Shown here: positions 1 to 11,857 of the stretch, in pieces
How the letters are laid out: each line of letters starts with the position of its first letter
Numbering within the stretch: position 1 is the stretch's first letter
Source: Theristus sp. LFF4_11
Taxonomy: Eukaryota > Nematoda > Chromadorea > Monhysterida > Xyalidae
DNA length: 64,000 bases
NCBI GenBank assembly: GCA_030248135.1
Contig: JASANC010005012.1
Location: 1 to 64,000 of the forward strand
Direction: 5' to 3'
Notes under the pieces: model-generated
The model's input: only the letters and a program-made list of their open reading frames with translations
The model's database searches: none
What the model was told of the DNA's origin: nothing
Program-made: the position numbers and the translations under genes

Positions 1-3000
1 ATGTTCCGGCAATGGCACTTTGCTTGATAAACCTTGAACGTGCCCTTAAGCAAAATTTGAAATGTCAATATGGTTTAAACGACGCATATGGTTCAGTTTA
101 GAATCGGTTCACTGAATGACCAATTTGAGCGCTTTGAACCCACAGAGGGAGTAAAAGTACATGATGATTACACAATTAAGGTGCATTATGTTGCTCAATT
201 GTTGCAAGCAACAGATTTCAAAGCCACTCTACGAGAGTCAATGTCATAAAATGTGAAATTTTGATAATGGAACCCTTATGGGTCGGCACATTTTACAAAT
301 AAAACGCAAAATTGATGTCCAAACGCAACATTATTAGCGCATGGAATAAAATGTCGTTTTTAATTTACGACGATTTAGTCTGAGATTTCAACAACATGTC
401 CCGCGCCGCTTTTTGCGTTCTCTAGCCGTTTAATGAGCTGCATTCAGAATATATTCGCAATGTCTGAGAGAATTGAAAACATGTGGGTTTTGCCGATTTC
501 AGCAGTGAGAACATTGTAAAAATGGCTCTTGATAAATTTGCGGTCAACTGCTGAAAATATGAAGGGCGGTGGAACAATATTTGTTGCATATTTCGTCATT
601 TTAGCGCGCATTTTTACGATCGACGTGGAGAAAATGGCCATAAAATTTACGACGGCATTACATGTGTCGCTCATTTTAGAGGGTTGGCGGTGCTCCATTG
701 ATCCCCTTAATTTGCAGAACAGACGGTAAATTTTATTCCAGGGTATAGGATTTTAGAGAGAGTGTACCTGGAGTACTCGTATTGATTTAGGGTGCTTGAA
801 AAGCGATCCCACCTGATTTTGTTGTCATCAGAAAAGTAGTTGAAAACTAAGCTCAATTCTAAAGTTCAACTGAACGATGACTTTTTTGATACATAATCTG
901 CTTGTTAATACACCAATAACAAACATATCACACTTTTTCTGCAAAAAAGTGTCAACGGATTTTGCAACGAAACACAAAACGATTTGTAAAAAGCTCATGA
1001 GGTCGCTGGCAAGACCACCTACTGTGTATTGGGTTTCTTTCTCCAGTTTTGAATGGAGCAACCAACTTGTTGAATTGATTGAACAGGTTGTGGCATTATG
1101 TTGCGTTGAATTGCACTACGCGCAACAATTGCAAGTGGTGCGTGGAGTGCTAAATAACGGCTAATTTATGCATTCTGAAGCGGAGCAACTATTATGATTT
1201 CCTATTGGACGAAATACACATTCTTCCACATGTCAAGAAGTAGCACACGACTTTTCGCCTTTTTGTTCACGTGCCTTTATGGAGTTTGGATAAATTGAAC
1301 GGAGAAATACGGACTTGTTGTGTTTCTGCCAATTTTGAACAACAGAAAACAACATTCAGTGTCTCAAGAGCTCCGCTATGAATGAATCAGTAAAACCAAT
1401 CTTGCATTTAACGGTGTGAAGAGCAAACACTACTGAACGCATGCACTTGACAATTTTTGTAAACACTCAGGTCATGTAGTTATTATTAGTAAAGTAAAAT
1501 ATTGAGCTAACCAGCTTGTTTTGAAAGCGTTTCTAATTAATAATTCTAGTGATTTCGGTTCAGGAGTTATAGTTGAACAGAGATAGATATAAGAGCATTA
1601 CGTGAGTGGTAAACTCATTCTTCGTTCGTGACTGTATTATCTAGATATAACGTACAAGCAAGTTACACGTTATTATTACAAGTACATACACGTTATTACA
1701 TGACGTTACCGTACGGATCGGTTTCGGCAGCAATTATAATTACTTTAATGAAAATTTGTAATAGGTCAAAATTTAAAACCAGGCAGTATAACCAACGTAG
1801 TCTATATCATTACGTTTTACTAAGGGAACAAAAATGATCTGCATACGTACGTACAACGTATGTTGTACATGTATGGCCTATTTTTTTAAACGTGTCCCAC
1901 TGAAATGACGTCATGTGCCGCCAAACATGCGCTTGTCGCTCACAGCAAACCGGACTTTCCGTTTAGCCGATTTGTTCCCGTAAACAAATGGTGAATGTCG
2001 AATCAGCCACACCAAACTGACATTTTAGTGCCTGTACTTTGACAAACGGGCGTTTTTAAAGCAAATGACGTCATTTTAGTCCGGACACGTTTGAATAAAT
2101 CCACAATACATCTATGTGGTTTTCCTAAGGATACAAAATTTTTGTGACAAAAAAACGTACAATAAAAAATGTCGCACACTAAATACTTGAAGTGGGTGCC
2201 ACCTACTCCAGCAACGTGCGCGCGACTAACGGCGAAAGTGAATAAAAAAGTGGTTAAAATACCAGAAAGAGGAATTTGCGGCAAAAAGAGCTGTTGGTTC
2301 AGCAAATACAGAATTTATTTATCTGCTCAGAGGAAAAAATATGTCACGTTACGCGTTCACAACGAACACCCACAGCCATTGAAAACGCGTCATAAGCAAA
2401 TAAGTCGACAATATCCTGAAAGTTCAACTGAAAACTTCTGTTGACTTTTGTGTGGAGCAAATCGGTTTTTATGCCGCTTTATGGGTTTAGCGCCCGTTCA
2501 ACGGGTTGTTGGCCTTAAATCTGATTCACTTAAAAGTTTCGAACAACTGAATGTTGAGTTCAAAAAACTTACTGCTCATGTTGTAATTAGTTTCACTTAA
2601 GAACTGTTAAACACGTTGTATTTCAAGATGAGCTTTTAAGGGAGTTCAGACGTACTAGAACGTGACCCATGTTATGCGGAGAGGAGACGACAACAACAAA
2701 ACTTATTCAACAATTTACAAACTGTAAACAAAACTGCAAGGGTGACAAGTTTGAAAGCGAAGAAGAGGGACGCTGAGGAATAAATAGCGAAAGAAGACAT
2801 AGAAAATACCGGTTAAAATACTAACCAGCATTGTTTAGAATCAATGTTAACGGGATCTGACTCGCTCGCGACGCAACTATCATCAAAATAAGTCTCTGCA
2901 GTTCAAGGATGTTCCTCAAACATACAAATCTGCAGCATCCTGCTGTCAGCAACCACTAATAGTGGCGTTTAAATGCAAATAGTTTGCGTGGTGTTGGAAT

Positions 3001-5432
3001 TTGTAGTTTCAAGACACACAACACTGAAAAGTGGATGGATGAGCAAAAGTGCAAAACTGATTGATGGTGGCTTCGATTTATTTATTTTTTTCTTCAACAC
3101 AATGACGCATATTAATACATTATTAGTACATTTTCCATTCAAGAGCGCAACTGTATACGCGAGCACTGGTTGGTCAGGCAACTTCAACTTTTTTCTCGAG
3201 TGGTCATTTTTTAATAGTTTTCTCAGCGTGGAAACTGTTAGCCGAGAAAGTGCAAATAGCGTTGCGAAATAGTAAGCAGAACAGTTGAAAAAATTTAGAA
3301 ATATAGAAATACGGTGTACATAGAACCGTAAAGTCCATAAAAAATAATAATACTTTCAACTAACGGTAAAATTCCTTAGGTAAGAAAGAATCACCCTTCA
3401 GATTCACCACAAAAAACGGACAGAAAAATTTTCCAACCATCAATGAAAAAGTGACTGACTGATAAATAAACAAAGCGATCAGCCCTGGGAACGAGACGCT
3501 GAGAATTTACAGTTCAAACAGAGTGGTTTTTGTTGTCAACAGCGTTTTCTTATCATTTTGTTTGATTAAAAACACCAAAATAGAGTATTCACGTTTTCAG
3601 TATTAAAGTTTTTTGCTGTGATGTACAATAGTTGCACTCCGAAATTACCACAGGTAGCTATTGACATATGTGCAATTTGCACCGAAGTTCTAAAAGCTGA
3701 AAATACACCCGCATAAAACACGACTAAAATAACAGAGTTAAAAATTGCACGACTATAATTCAACCCGAAGGTTTTATGATCGAGCAGGCAGCATGAAAAC
3801 TTGACAAAGATTGAACAGCGCCTCACGCATGCCAATTACAAAAAAAACTGCACCAAGGAAATGCAAAAGCAGTTGTTTTTGGTTTGGTTGTCTGCCATAT
3901 CGCGACATGTTTATCAATTCGGGTGAGTGGTTTTTTTCAGTTTTCTTTTATAAACGCCGTGCGTTTCAAAATCATCGAAGCTGTTTTTGATAGAATCTGA
4001 AGTATTTTTATCGTTCATAACCCTCGGGGACCTAGTGTCAGAGGTCCCACAATGAACTCGAATACGAAATAGGATGCTTGTTGTCCTAATATGTGCCAAT
4101 ATTGGGAGGTCGATTCAGAAAAAAAGAACAACAAAACGCTCTTGAGAGCACGAACAGGTGCGTGAGATGTTTATGAAGACAACGCTGTTTGTTGTTGTTT
4201 TTTTTGCAAAAAAAAGCTGAAACACAGAACAAAATGATGCATGAAAGCAGTAAAACCGTAAAAAAATAAATTTTAAGAAAAAACTTCTGCATACGTATTT
4301 GATGCGGCTGACTGGTGACAGTTTATGACAATAACTAAACCAGTTCTTTTGGCTTTCTACGTAATGAAAAACATGCAGAATGAAAAAACGAAGTGAATTA
4401 GATATCGAACAATAAACTCTCAGTAACAGATGTGCGAATTATGTATTCTGGCCAACAACGTTTTTTACTGGTGTTTTATTTTTTCAGTCCGATTATGGAT
4501 TTAGTGCGCGAGCGTCGTGTGGTCGGTCAGGTGCAGAGAAAAAGTTTTTCTTGCCTGAATTAAGAAACAACTTTTTGTTTTTTTTTGTTTTTAACGGGGT
4601 GTCATGAAAGGTATATACCCAAATAATAACCGTTCCCACGGGAATCAGAAAGACGATGAAGTTTTTTGAATAATTATTGCAAAACCTTCGGCCAAAGTAC
4701 AAAGATGTAAATACCTTAATACAGTACCTAAATATATATGTATATACGTATGTATACACAATGGTGCGTATTTTTTATACCCAAATACAATGCGAAATGT
4801 TTGCTTAAGTTTCCTTAAAATCAACTTCATGATGGTTCAAAATTGCTTAAGCCGGAATCTTCAACGCGATAATCGTAAAATCAAGCGGTTTTTTTGAATT
4901 TCACTCAAATCTCAGCAACGTAAGATTTTCGAAACTCTAGTGTACAGTGTCGTTCTTGAAAATCAGTGGGGTGTCCTAATGGCGTGTGGTGCCATGCACC
5001 GCGATGATTTTTTTGCAGCTTCACTAACTTATTTAGCAAGCCACAAGGAAGGATGTTGAAACGCTTCGTTTTAGTGCGTCCGGATTTGTGGAGCTCAAGC
5101 TTTTCGTGAGCTTCATTTTTAGTGTCATTAACAATTTTCGTACGTTTGTTATGTACGAATGCTGAAAATAAAATAAAAGACGCAGTGAAACGGAAAAAAG
5201 GAGATACAGTGGGAAGTACATGTTCGGTGCCAGATAAGCGCGTGTTGCAAAGAAATTTGATTTACTCGATTTTTAGTTTTCGGTCGAGTTAATATGATGT
5301 GTACTCACGCTCCGATTATTGGAGAACTGTGTGGGACTGAAAAAATAAAGCGTGTTTTTTTTGTTTGGGCCGATGTTGTTGCCAGTTGTGTTACTTGTCC
5401 GTGAACGATTTGAAGGGATATGTAAATGAACA
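1..5432. other. Gene-free AT-rich stretch
   Basis: I see no supported gene here. Open frames are at most about 100 codons, have no recognisable motifs, and lack the GC-rich third positions seen in the real exons further along. Some local sequence is rich in GTACGT/ACGTAC-like palindromes (about 1640-1870) and in TATA/GTATA tracts (about 4730-4760). It may contain upstream exons of the membrane-protein gene whose 3' end lies at 7.2-8.4 kb, but none could be identified. Confidence 0.5.
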
Positions 5433-5698
5433 TACCGTAAAGTCTTGCATATAAGGTCTCCTTATAAAAATTTAAAAATCAAAAATTTCTGAAAAAAGTG
5501 GAATTTCGTGTGACAGCCTTATAAGTGGGAGGAGGTCTTATAAAGCGAACATTAGGAATTCCGGGCCTTATAAACGGGGTAAAATTTCGACCATGTCAAA
5601 ATTTTGAATTTTTTGGTTTCCCGCCGTGTGACATTCCGCCCACTTTTTGGTGGGGGTCTTATAAGTGGGAGGAACCTTATATGCAAGACTTTACGGTA
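5433..5698 (+). mobile_element. TA-flanked MITE, family A copy 1
   Basis: This is a 266-bp non-coding element bounded by TA dinucleotides. Its ends are CCGTAAAGTCTTGCATATAA and the reverse complement, giving terminal inverted repeats of about 25 bp. The interior contains repeated CTTATAAGTGGGAGG-type words and no coding sequence. A second copy lies at 7613-7868 in the same orientation. TA flanks and short inverted termini fit a non-autonomous Tc1/mariner-like element, but no transposase is present to confirm this. Confidence 0.85.
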
Positions 5699-6203
5699 TA
5701 CAAACACAAGCTAAATACAGTACAAGAACCAACAGATAATTTAAGACACTAACAATTAACGTATATACGCTCCAACGGAAGCGAAAAATATGGGCTTTGA
5801 ATATTTTGATTTAGCACAAAATTTATCGTAACAAATTCCCTTATCCCGTGATCATTTACTGATTGCCCACCAAAGCGAACGCATGAAATCTGTGCCCCCG
5901 CCCATCTCACCATGTAATTTGCATTGTCAATTTTCTGTTTGTTTACCCGTTTAGCATTGATCAAGTCATTATTTTCAGACGACATGTTAACTAAATCGGG
6001 GCACTAAACGAGAACCTTTTTTTCTAAAAGAACTGTCCCTGAGTTGGATACTTATTGATATTCTGGGATTTTAAAGTTTTGTTTGTAAGCAGACGGGAAA
6101 TATGACACATGCAATATCCACATGAAATGCATAGTCCGCTGAAATTCCGTGTGACTTTGACAAGAACAGTATATAGGAACACTGTTGACAAGGCTTCCAA
6201 ATA

Positions 6204-6953
6204 TACAGGGTGTTTCAGAAGTAGTGGGTAGGTGTTTGACGCGTTATTTCTCGAGTTGTGTTGGACCATATTCAATGAAATTTTAAACAGTTCTTCAGGA
6301 AAGTTCAACTTAGATTTGTGCAAAATTTCAGAGAAATTCGGTTACCTGCAAACGAATGACAGAGCAAAACACACAAAAACATTGATTTCAGCACGCAACT
6401 ACACTGGGGTTCTTGTTTGGCACCGGGTGAAACATTGGCTTATATGCAGCCGAATCGTTACATGCATGAATACAAAATAATTTTTTAATCTTCCGATTTC
6501 TTTGTTTTTTTTAATATTTACCGGCTTTTGGAACGTGCTAGACCAGTGTATATGCGCGAGAAGGCGGTTTTGGCCGTGAGGATAGGTGCAAGCGATGCAT
6601 TGAGGCTCATGGTGGATAATTTGAGAAATTTAGTTGAGTTGACTGTTGTCGGTGTTGTTGATGTTTGGTGTTATCGCCATACACATTTTGAAGTGTTCTG
6701 TTGAATATTTGCATTGAGTGTTGCCCTTTGTTTTCCGGTGCTATCTTGTGATCTGATATTTTCTGGTTCATTTTTGAAATTTTTCTGTTTTTCTCTGTCA
6801 TTCGTGTGTGTGTGATTGAATTTCTCTGAAATCTTGCACAAATCTAAGTTGAGCTGTCTTGAACAACAGTCTAAAATTTCATTAAATATGGTTCAACACA
6901 ACTCAAGAAATACCGCGTCAAACACCTACCCACTATTTCTGAAACACCCTGTA
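6204..6953. mobile_element. Long-TIR MITE, family B
   Basis: This 750-bp element is flanked by TA and starts CAGGGTGTTTCAGAAGTAGT; it ends with the matching inverted sequence. The terminal inverted repeats are long, about 140 bp (roughly 6206-6347 and 6817-6951), with a few mismatches. The middle has no transposase-like frame. CAGGGTG termini with a TA target site are typical of Tc1/mariner-related non-autonomous elements; that family placement is inference from the ends only. Confidence 0.85.
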
Positions 6954-7209
6954 GACAGACGGTTCACGTATCTGAATCTGCACCTGTCGACTATTCCATA
7001 ACTCAATAAAACGCTCGTGACTGCTTGCTTTGTCAGGTGTCTATTTAAAAACAAATGATCAAACTAAAACGAAAACAAGTCAGGAAATTCCCTCAGAAGG
7101 CCTAATTACCGTTGGAAAGTTTGGCCAAAGTTCAGTTATACGTACTTGTAACACATATGTACGGCGGTACACATGTCCTTAAGAATATATTTCTGAATTA
7201 ACATTTCAG

Positions 7210-8445
7210 CGAACTTGTTGAGATTCAGTTGCAGCAACAACGGTGAAAGAACTTTGTGGTTTCCCCACAAGAAAAAAACTCACGGTTGATTTTCTTTTGG
7301 TCACAACAGAATGATACGTGTTCATTCGATCTTTGACGATGTTCTGTCGAGTTTCGTTTCGTAAGTGTTTGGTTTTTGCATCTCCCATGCATAAGCTGAA
7401 AAAAAATAGTTTCAGAAACTATAGTTTTCGAAACTGTTAAAATATTGTTAAGGCTTGGCATCATCATCGTCTGTGTCGCCATCGGAGTCACCTGCTGTCT
7501 GCTGCTCGTCAGCTGCGTGAACAGGCTAATCGCTCGATCCGCCACATCGACAACGGCCCACCAAGCGGTTTGAAAAACAATTCATATTCCAGAATTTAAG
7601 GCTCTTCGCCAATACCGTCAAGTCTTGCATATAAGGTCTCCTTATATAAATTTGAAACTCAAAAATTTCTGAAAAAATGTGGAATTTTGTGTCACAACCT
7701 TATAAGTGGGAGGAGGTCTTATGAAGCGAACATTAGGAAGTCCGGGCTTTATAAACGGGGTGGGATTTCGACCAAGTCAAAATTTCGAATTTTTCGGTTT
7801 CCCGCCCACTTTTGGGTGGGGGTCTTATACATAAGTGGGAGGCAACTTATATGCAAGACTTTACGGTATATATAGTCACGCTCATATCCACTTGCTTAAA
7901 CAGTGAAAGCGCTTGACGTTTATGACAATATGCATTTCGCTTTTGTAACTTTTGTTCAACAGAAAAACAACGATCCTGGAAACAACTGCTTGCAATCGTC
8001 GTCCAACAGCTACCGGTCACCAAAGGACACCACCATTGTCAACATGGTACAAACGTTCGATATTTTTTTTAACCGTTCGACCATTTTGATTGCGTGTTCA
8101 GATACTCAATAACGACTTGCAAAGTCCTAGAGAACCCACAGAGCTTTGTTGCAAAGAGCTTCGCATGTGCTGAATGGCGTCACAGGCCTTTATCCTTTGC
8201 TTGAATTCTCACCCGTTGTAAATGGTCCGGTCAAACGGTTTCTGGGTGCATAGTTTTGAGATATTTAGTAAAAGCTCGAAAGATGTTCTGACATTCAGGG
8301 CCTTAAAACATCGATCCCGATGTGCGTCGTCCTGGCACAGCAGGTGGCGCTACGTTCGTCATCGGTGGTGATTCCCGGTTACGACCCACGCACTGGTAAC
8401 ATCTCCAAATTTCGCCAGAAACAAAGTGCCCCGTCGTATTTATGA
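7210..8445 (+). CDS. Single-pass membrane protein, 3' exons only
   Basis: I model four exons with matching phases: 7210-7242, 7453-7567, 7963-8046 and 8299-8445 (stop TGA). The first two join to give a glutamine-rich stalk (EIQLQQQR) followed by one strong membrane helix, LGIIIVCVAIGVTCCLLLVS. About 90 residues of polar tail follow and end RQKQSAPSYL. A basic residue soon after the helix suggests the tail is cytoplasmic. The first modelled exon starts in mid-codon, so the start codon, signal peptide and any ectodomain lie upstream and were not found. The MITE at 7613-7868 sits in the second intron. An AATAAA follows at 8535-8540. The family is not recognised. Support is phase agreement at all three joins plus an uninterrupted frame; the donor GTTTGA after 7567 is weak. 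Confidence 0.5.
7613..7868 (+). mobile_element. TA-flanked MITE, family A copy 2
   Basis: This is the second copy of the element at 5433-5698, in the same orientation, with the same TA flanks and CCGT(A/C)AAGTCTTGCATATAA ends. Scattered substitutions and short indels relative to copy 1 show that neither copy is brand new. It lies inside a predicted intron of the 7.2-8.4 kb gene. Confidence 0.85.
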
Positions 8446-8534
8446 TTGCAGCGAAATGGTCAAGAACGTATCTTTATAATCTATATTTTCAACAATACAC
8501 GTTTGGTATTTACAGTTTTCACGTTGTATCGGAC

Positions 8535-8540
8535 AATAAA
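8535..8540 (+). promoter_or_regulatory. Candidate polyadenylation signal
   Basis: An AATAAA lies 90 bp after the stop codon of the plus-strand membrane-protein gene and just before the convergent minus-strand gene ends, so the two 3' ends are nearly touching. Confidence 0.45.
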
Positions 8541-8578
8541 TCAGTTTTCAATAAGCAACAAAGGAATTTTTATGCAAA

Positions 8579-8711
8579 TCACTCAATGAACGTCACGGAT
8601 TTCCGCTGGGCGTTCGGCGACTGTTGGATATACTCGATCGCTTGGTAGATCTGCGGTTTCACGATCTGGTCATGGTACTGAAGTGGCGATGTGACAATGG
8701 CAAACACTGGC

Positions 8712-8745
<34 letters not shown>

Positions 8746-10235
8746 GGGCATGGGTGATCGGTACTAAGGAATTGTTCTCCTGTCCGTAATAGCAAGGATA
8801 GCGTCGTGCGACGTCAGGCACGTTCAAGTAGGAGATATTGGTAGAGCGGCACGGCACGTTCAACAACGGGAGACTTCGATGCGGCGGTACTGGAGGCGGA
8901 GTCGGTGATCGCGAGTTGCTGCTGCTGTGACCGTGAAACGAGGACCGGCAGTGATGCTGGTTTTTTGGGGTGAAACTTTCTGATCACGGAAAAAAGTTTT
9001 TATTCCATCTCAAAAAAGCACACGCTTGAGTTCGACACGAAACTCACATAGCCGACTACGTCGAAATTGGCGAGCTTCTTCAGTTTTCCCAGTTGCTCAT
9101 ATTTCGAGATGACGCAGAAGATGCAGATGATCTTGGAGAATTAGAGACGGAGAGGTCAGATAAAAATTGGGAAACTTCAACTGAACAACATTACAAGTCA
9201 GATAACTACGTCTGGCTGGAATAACCGTAACATACCAATAACGAACTGAAGCCGAACTGAGCGCCGGTGATTGCGGCTGGAACTGGCTGTAATCACAAGA
9301 GACATCATCCACAAAATTTGCACTAGCATCGAAGGATCTTGAATTTTAATCGCAGGATTTTTAACAAATTCAAAGAATTCTGAGTCTCCGAACTACATAC
9401 CGTTTTATCGGAGTTTCCTGCTTTTTCGCGAAATAAAATGGAATGGAATGAAACTCTAACCTGTCTTGACCACGCGAGCACTGCAATCAGATGCGTCAAG
9501 TGCTTCGCAACAACGATGCAACTGTGCACCAGCCAGAGGACCATGAAGCCCGGACGTAACTGAAAATTAAAGCGGATGGTAAATTGTTTAAAGTTTACAC
9601 TGACTGGACTCAGGAAACAGTGTGCAAGTTACCTTTACCACCCCAACAACCATCGCTATGGTCGACAGCAGTCCACCAAAATAGAAGCACAAATCAAATG
9701 CCCAGAACGCCTCCCACACTAAAAAAATAATGAACGGATGAAAACAAGGTGTCAGGTTTTTCTGAAAACAAACTATCAGAAACTATCAGACGCACATGTC
9801 GGCGACAGGCTGTAGTTGAGCCAGTTCATTTGCTCATGCAGTGCGATCGCCCAGCCACTGTACACGATACCGGCAGCGTATGCGAGCTGCAAAAATCGTT
9901 TAAAAATTGTGTGCAAAAAATTTCGGCTATCAAACGCAAAACTTCACAATTTTCAAATATTTCAAACTCGAAATCAGAAATACCTTTTACATCTGTATGG
10001 TACGCTTATCACTACGTCACCTTGATTAAGTCAGCTTTATTTTGGAGAAGCAATGAGGATGGATGATTGGTGGCCACGAAAATGGGGAATAAACGGACTT
10101 TAGCCTCTGAGAGATCTGCAGCAAAAGCAAGCTAACCAGGGCGAATAAAGCGGAAGCATAGCTGCATTTCGCAAGTCGGTCCGTTTGCAGCTGGCGTTTT
10201 GTTCGTGCCGTCACCTTGATTCCTTCCACGACCAT
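8579..10235 (-). CDS. Multi-pass membrane protein with polyQ cytoplasmic tail
   Basis: Seven exons join in frame: 10095-10235, 9796-9886, 9633-9718, 9461-9559, 9236-9286, 9048-9131 and 8579-8956. They encode about 309 residues. All introns but one are phase 0. Hydrophobic helices lie near residues 24-42 (ASALFALVSLLLLQIS), 48-66, 80-105, 110-140, and a fifth across exons 5-6 (residues about 142-170). A polar tail follows with a proline-rich patch, a run of 12 glutamines (8711-8746) and the end KSVTFIE. I do not recognise the family; a four- or five-pass arrangement is all that can be claimed. The first donor (GTTTAT) is weak and the start ATG is the nearest in-frame choice upstream of helix 1; the frame stays open further 5'. 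Its 3' end faces the gene at 7.2-8.4 kb, and its promoter side faces the channel gene at 11.9 kb. Confidence 0.72.
8711..8746 (-). repeat. CAG/CAA trinucleotide run (polyQ)
   Basis: About twelve CAA codons in a row (TTG repeated on the plus strand) encode a polyglutamine tract in the tail of the multi-pass protein. The codons are almost all the same, so the tract is a plausible length-variable site. Confidence 0.85.
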
Positions 10236-11857
10236 GGTACACAAATGTTTTTTTTGCTTTAACTCTTGAAAAACGACACAGAAAAAGACGTTACTTTTAA
10301 AACGGCAAAAAAATCCTATAAAAACATTGATTTTATCTTTCCGGGAAGTTGTGCGGACTACGGACGCGCACAAAATTGACAGTGAAATAATTATGACAGC
10401 ATTTCCATGTACAGTGTATATTGGTATCATCACGGAGCTCCACAACTGGGTTAAACTTCGAAAGACGTGATTTCTGAAGGCACGCTCATTATTCTTGTTT
10501 TCGAAAATGTCCTGCGCTTTTTTTGCGCGCCCAACAAAAACAAAAACTGACTTGAATGACATAACTGACATGCAACTGCGTATTTTTCAATACATCATTA
10601 TGTTCCCTGATTTTCTCAAACCCATATTTTCGATATCAGGTTAACGGTGTGTTTTGTTCAGTAGTTTCAAATCCGTCTATCCAATATTCCTGTTTTATAC
10701 GTAGTTTCCCGTGGGAGATTGCAAAGAATTCAATAGTTTCGGCATGCGTCAATCAAACATGAACTTGGATGTATATACACATGTGAAACGATTTACAAAT
10801 CACGCATGTTTTCCGGGAAATCTGGTCTTTTTTAAAACTTGATTATCTCCCGTAGTTTTGACCCTGACGAAAAGTGTTGTAATAGTAGTTTTTTTCGCTA
10901 CGACAACAACCGCTATTTGTTGTCCCGAATCGCGGGCGAAATTAAGACACACAGAAAAAGAAACACACAGCCGAATCTCTCCGACAAAAAAAAATATTTA
11001 CAGCGTTCCATTTTGTTGCGTCGGAGAACAATAAATCAACCAGTTTGTTCATATGGACAGACACACATGTAGCAAACGACAACCGTTTGTTAGTCTCTGT
11101 TTTGAACGTTGTCTGTGGTTGTATTCACATGGTGACTATGGAGACTCGAAAAAGAGCGGTTTCGCGTGACCGTCTGGACTGGTCACATGACTTCACCACG
11201 TGATAATAAAGTCCATTGAGTTCAAGTGATGAACAAGAAAAAGCTAATTAAAATTCGAAATTTATCATCTGCAATTAGCTTGATGGCACAGTTTTATGCA
11301 GAATTGTAAATTGAAACATTTACTGGGCACATTTGTCGACAATGGGTAATACCGTTGCAATGCAACCTGTTGAACCGTTGTCTTCAAGCGTTAACATTGG
11401 TTTTTTTTCGTTTTCTTTGTTTAGTTGTACATACATATAACTTTTCTATTCTGTTAAGATTTCAGTAATACATTGAAAAAATGTTTGGTGCGTGGGTAAC
11501 AGGAAGTCACGGGATACAAATACATTGCTGCGTACGTCATCACATATCCGAAAATATGGCAGTAATGAAACTACTACACTGCACGTATAGTAACGATAAC
11601 TTATGATCAAACTTGGAATTTTTGTTAAAGTCACACTACAATCGTATGTACATTTTCAAACGAGTTAAAATGACAACAAAAGCCATAAAAAAGCACCTAT
11701 CACCAGGCACCAGCGAACTAAAATTGATCATCTATGTTACTCTGTAATCAATGGTCCGCTAAGGTAATTTTGATTAGTACCGCCCAGAAGGTTTTTTGTC
11801 AAAACATTGTTTCCCGATCTGTACGACTGTTTTTATTAGTTTTATACTTCCATCCAA
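10236..11857. other. Divergent intergenic region
   Basis: This spacer lies between the minus-strand multi-pass protein and the plus-strand channel gene and should contain both promoters. I see no exon, RNA gene or repeat. A minus-strand frame open from 10571 runs into the first exon of the multi-pass gene, but upstream of 10235 it lacks coding character. Confidence 0.5.
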
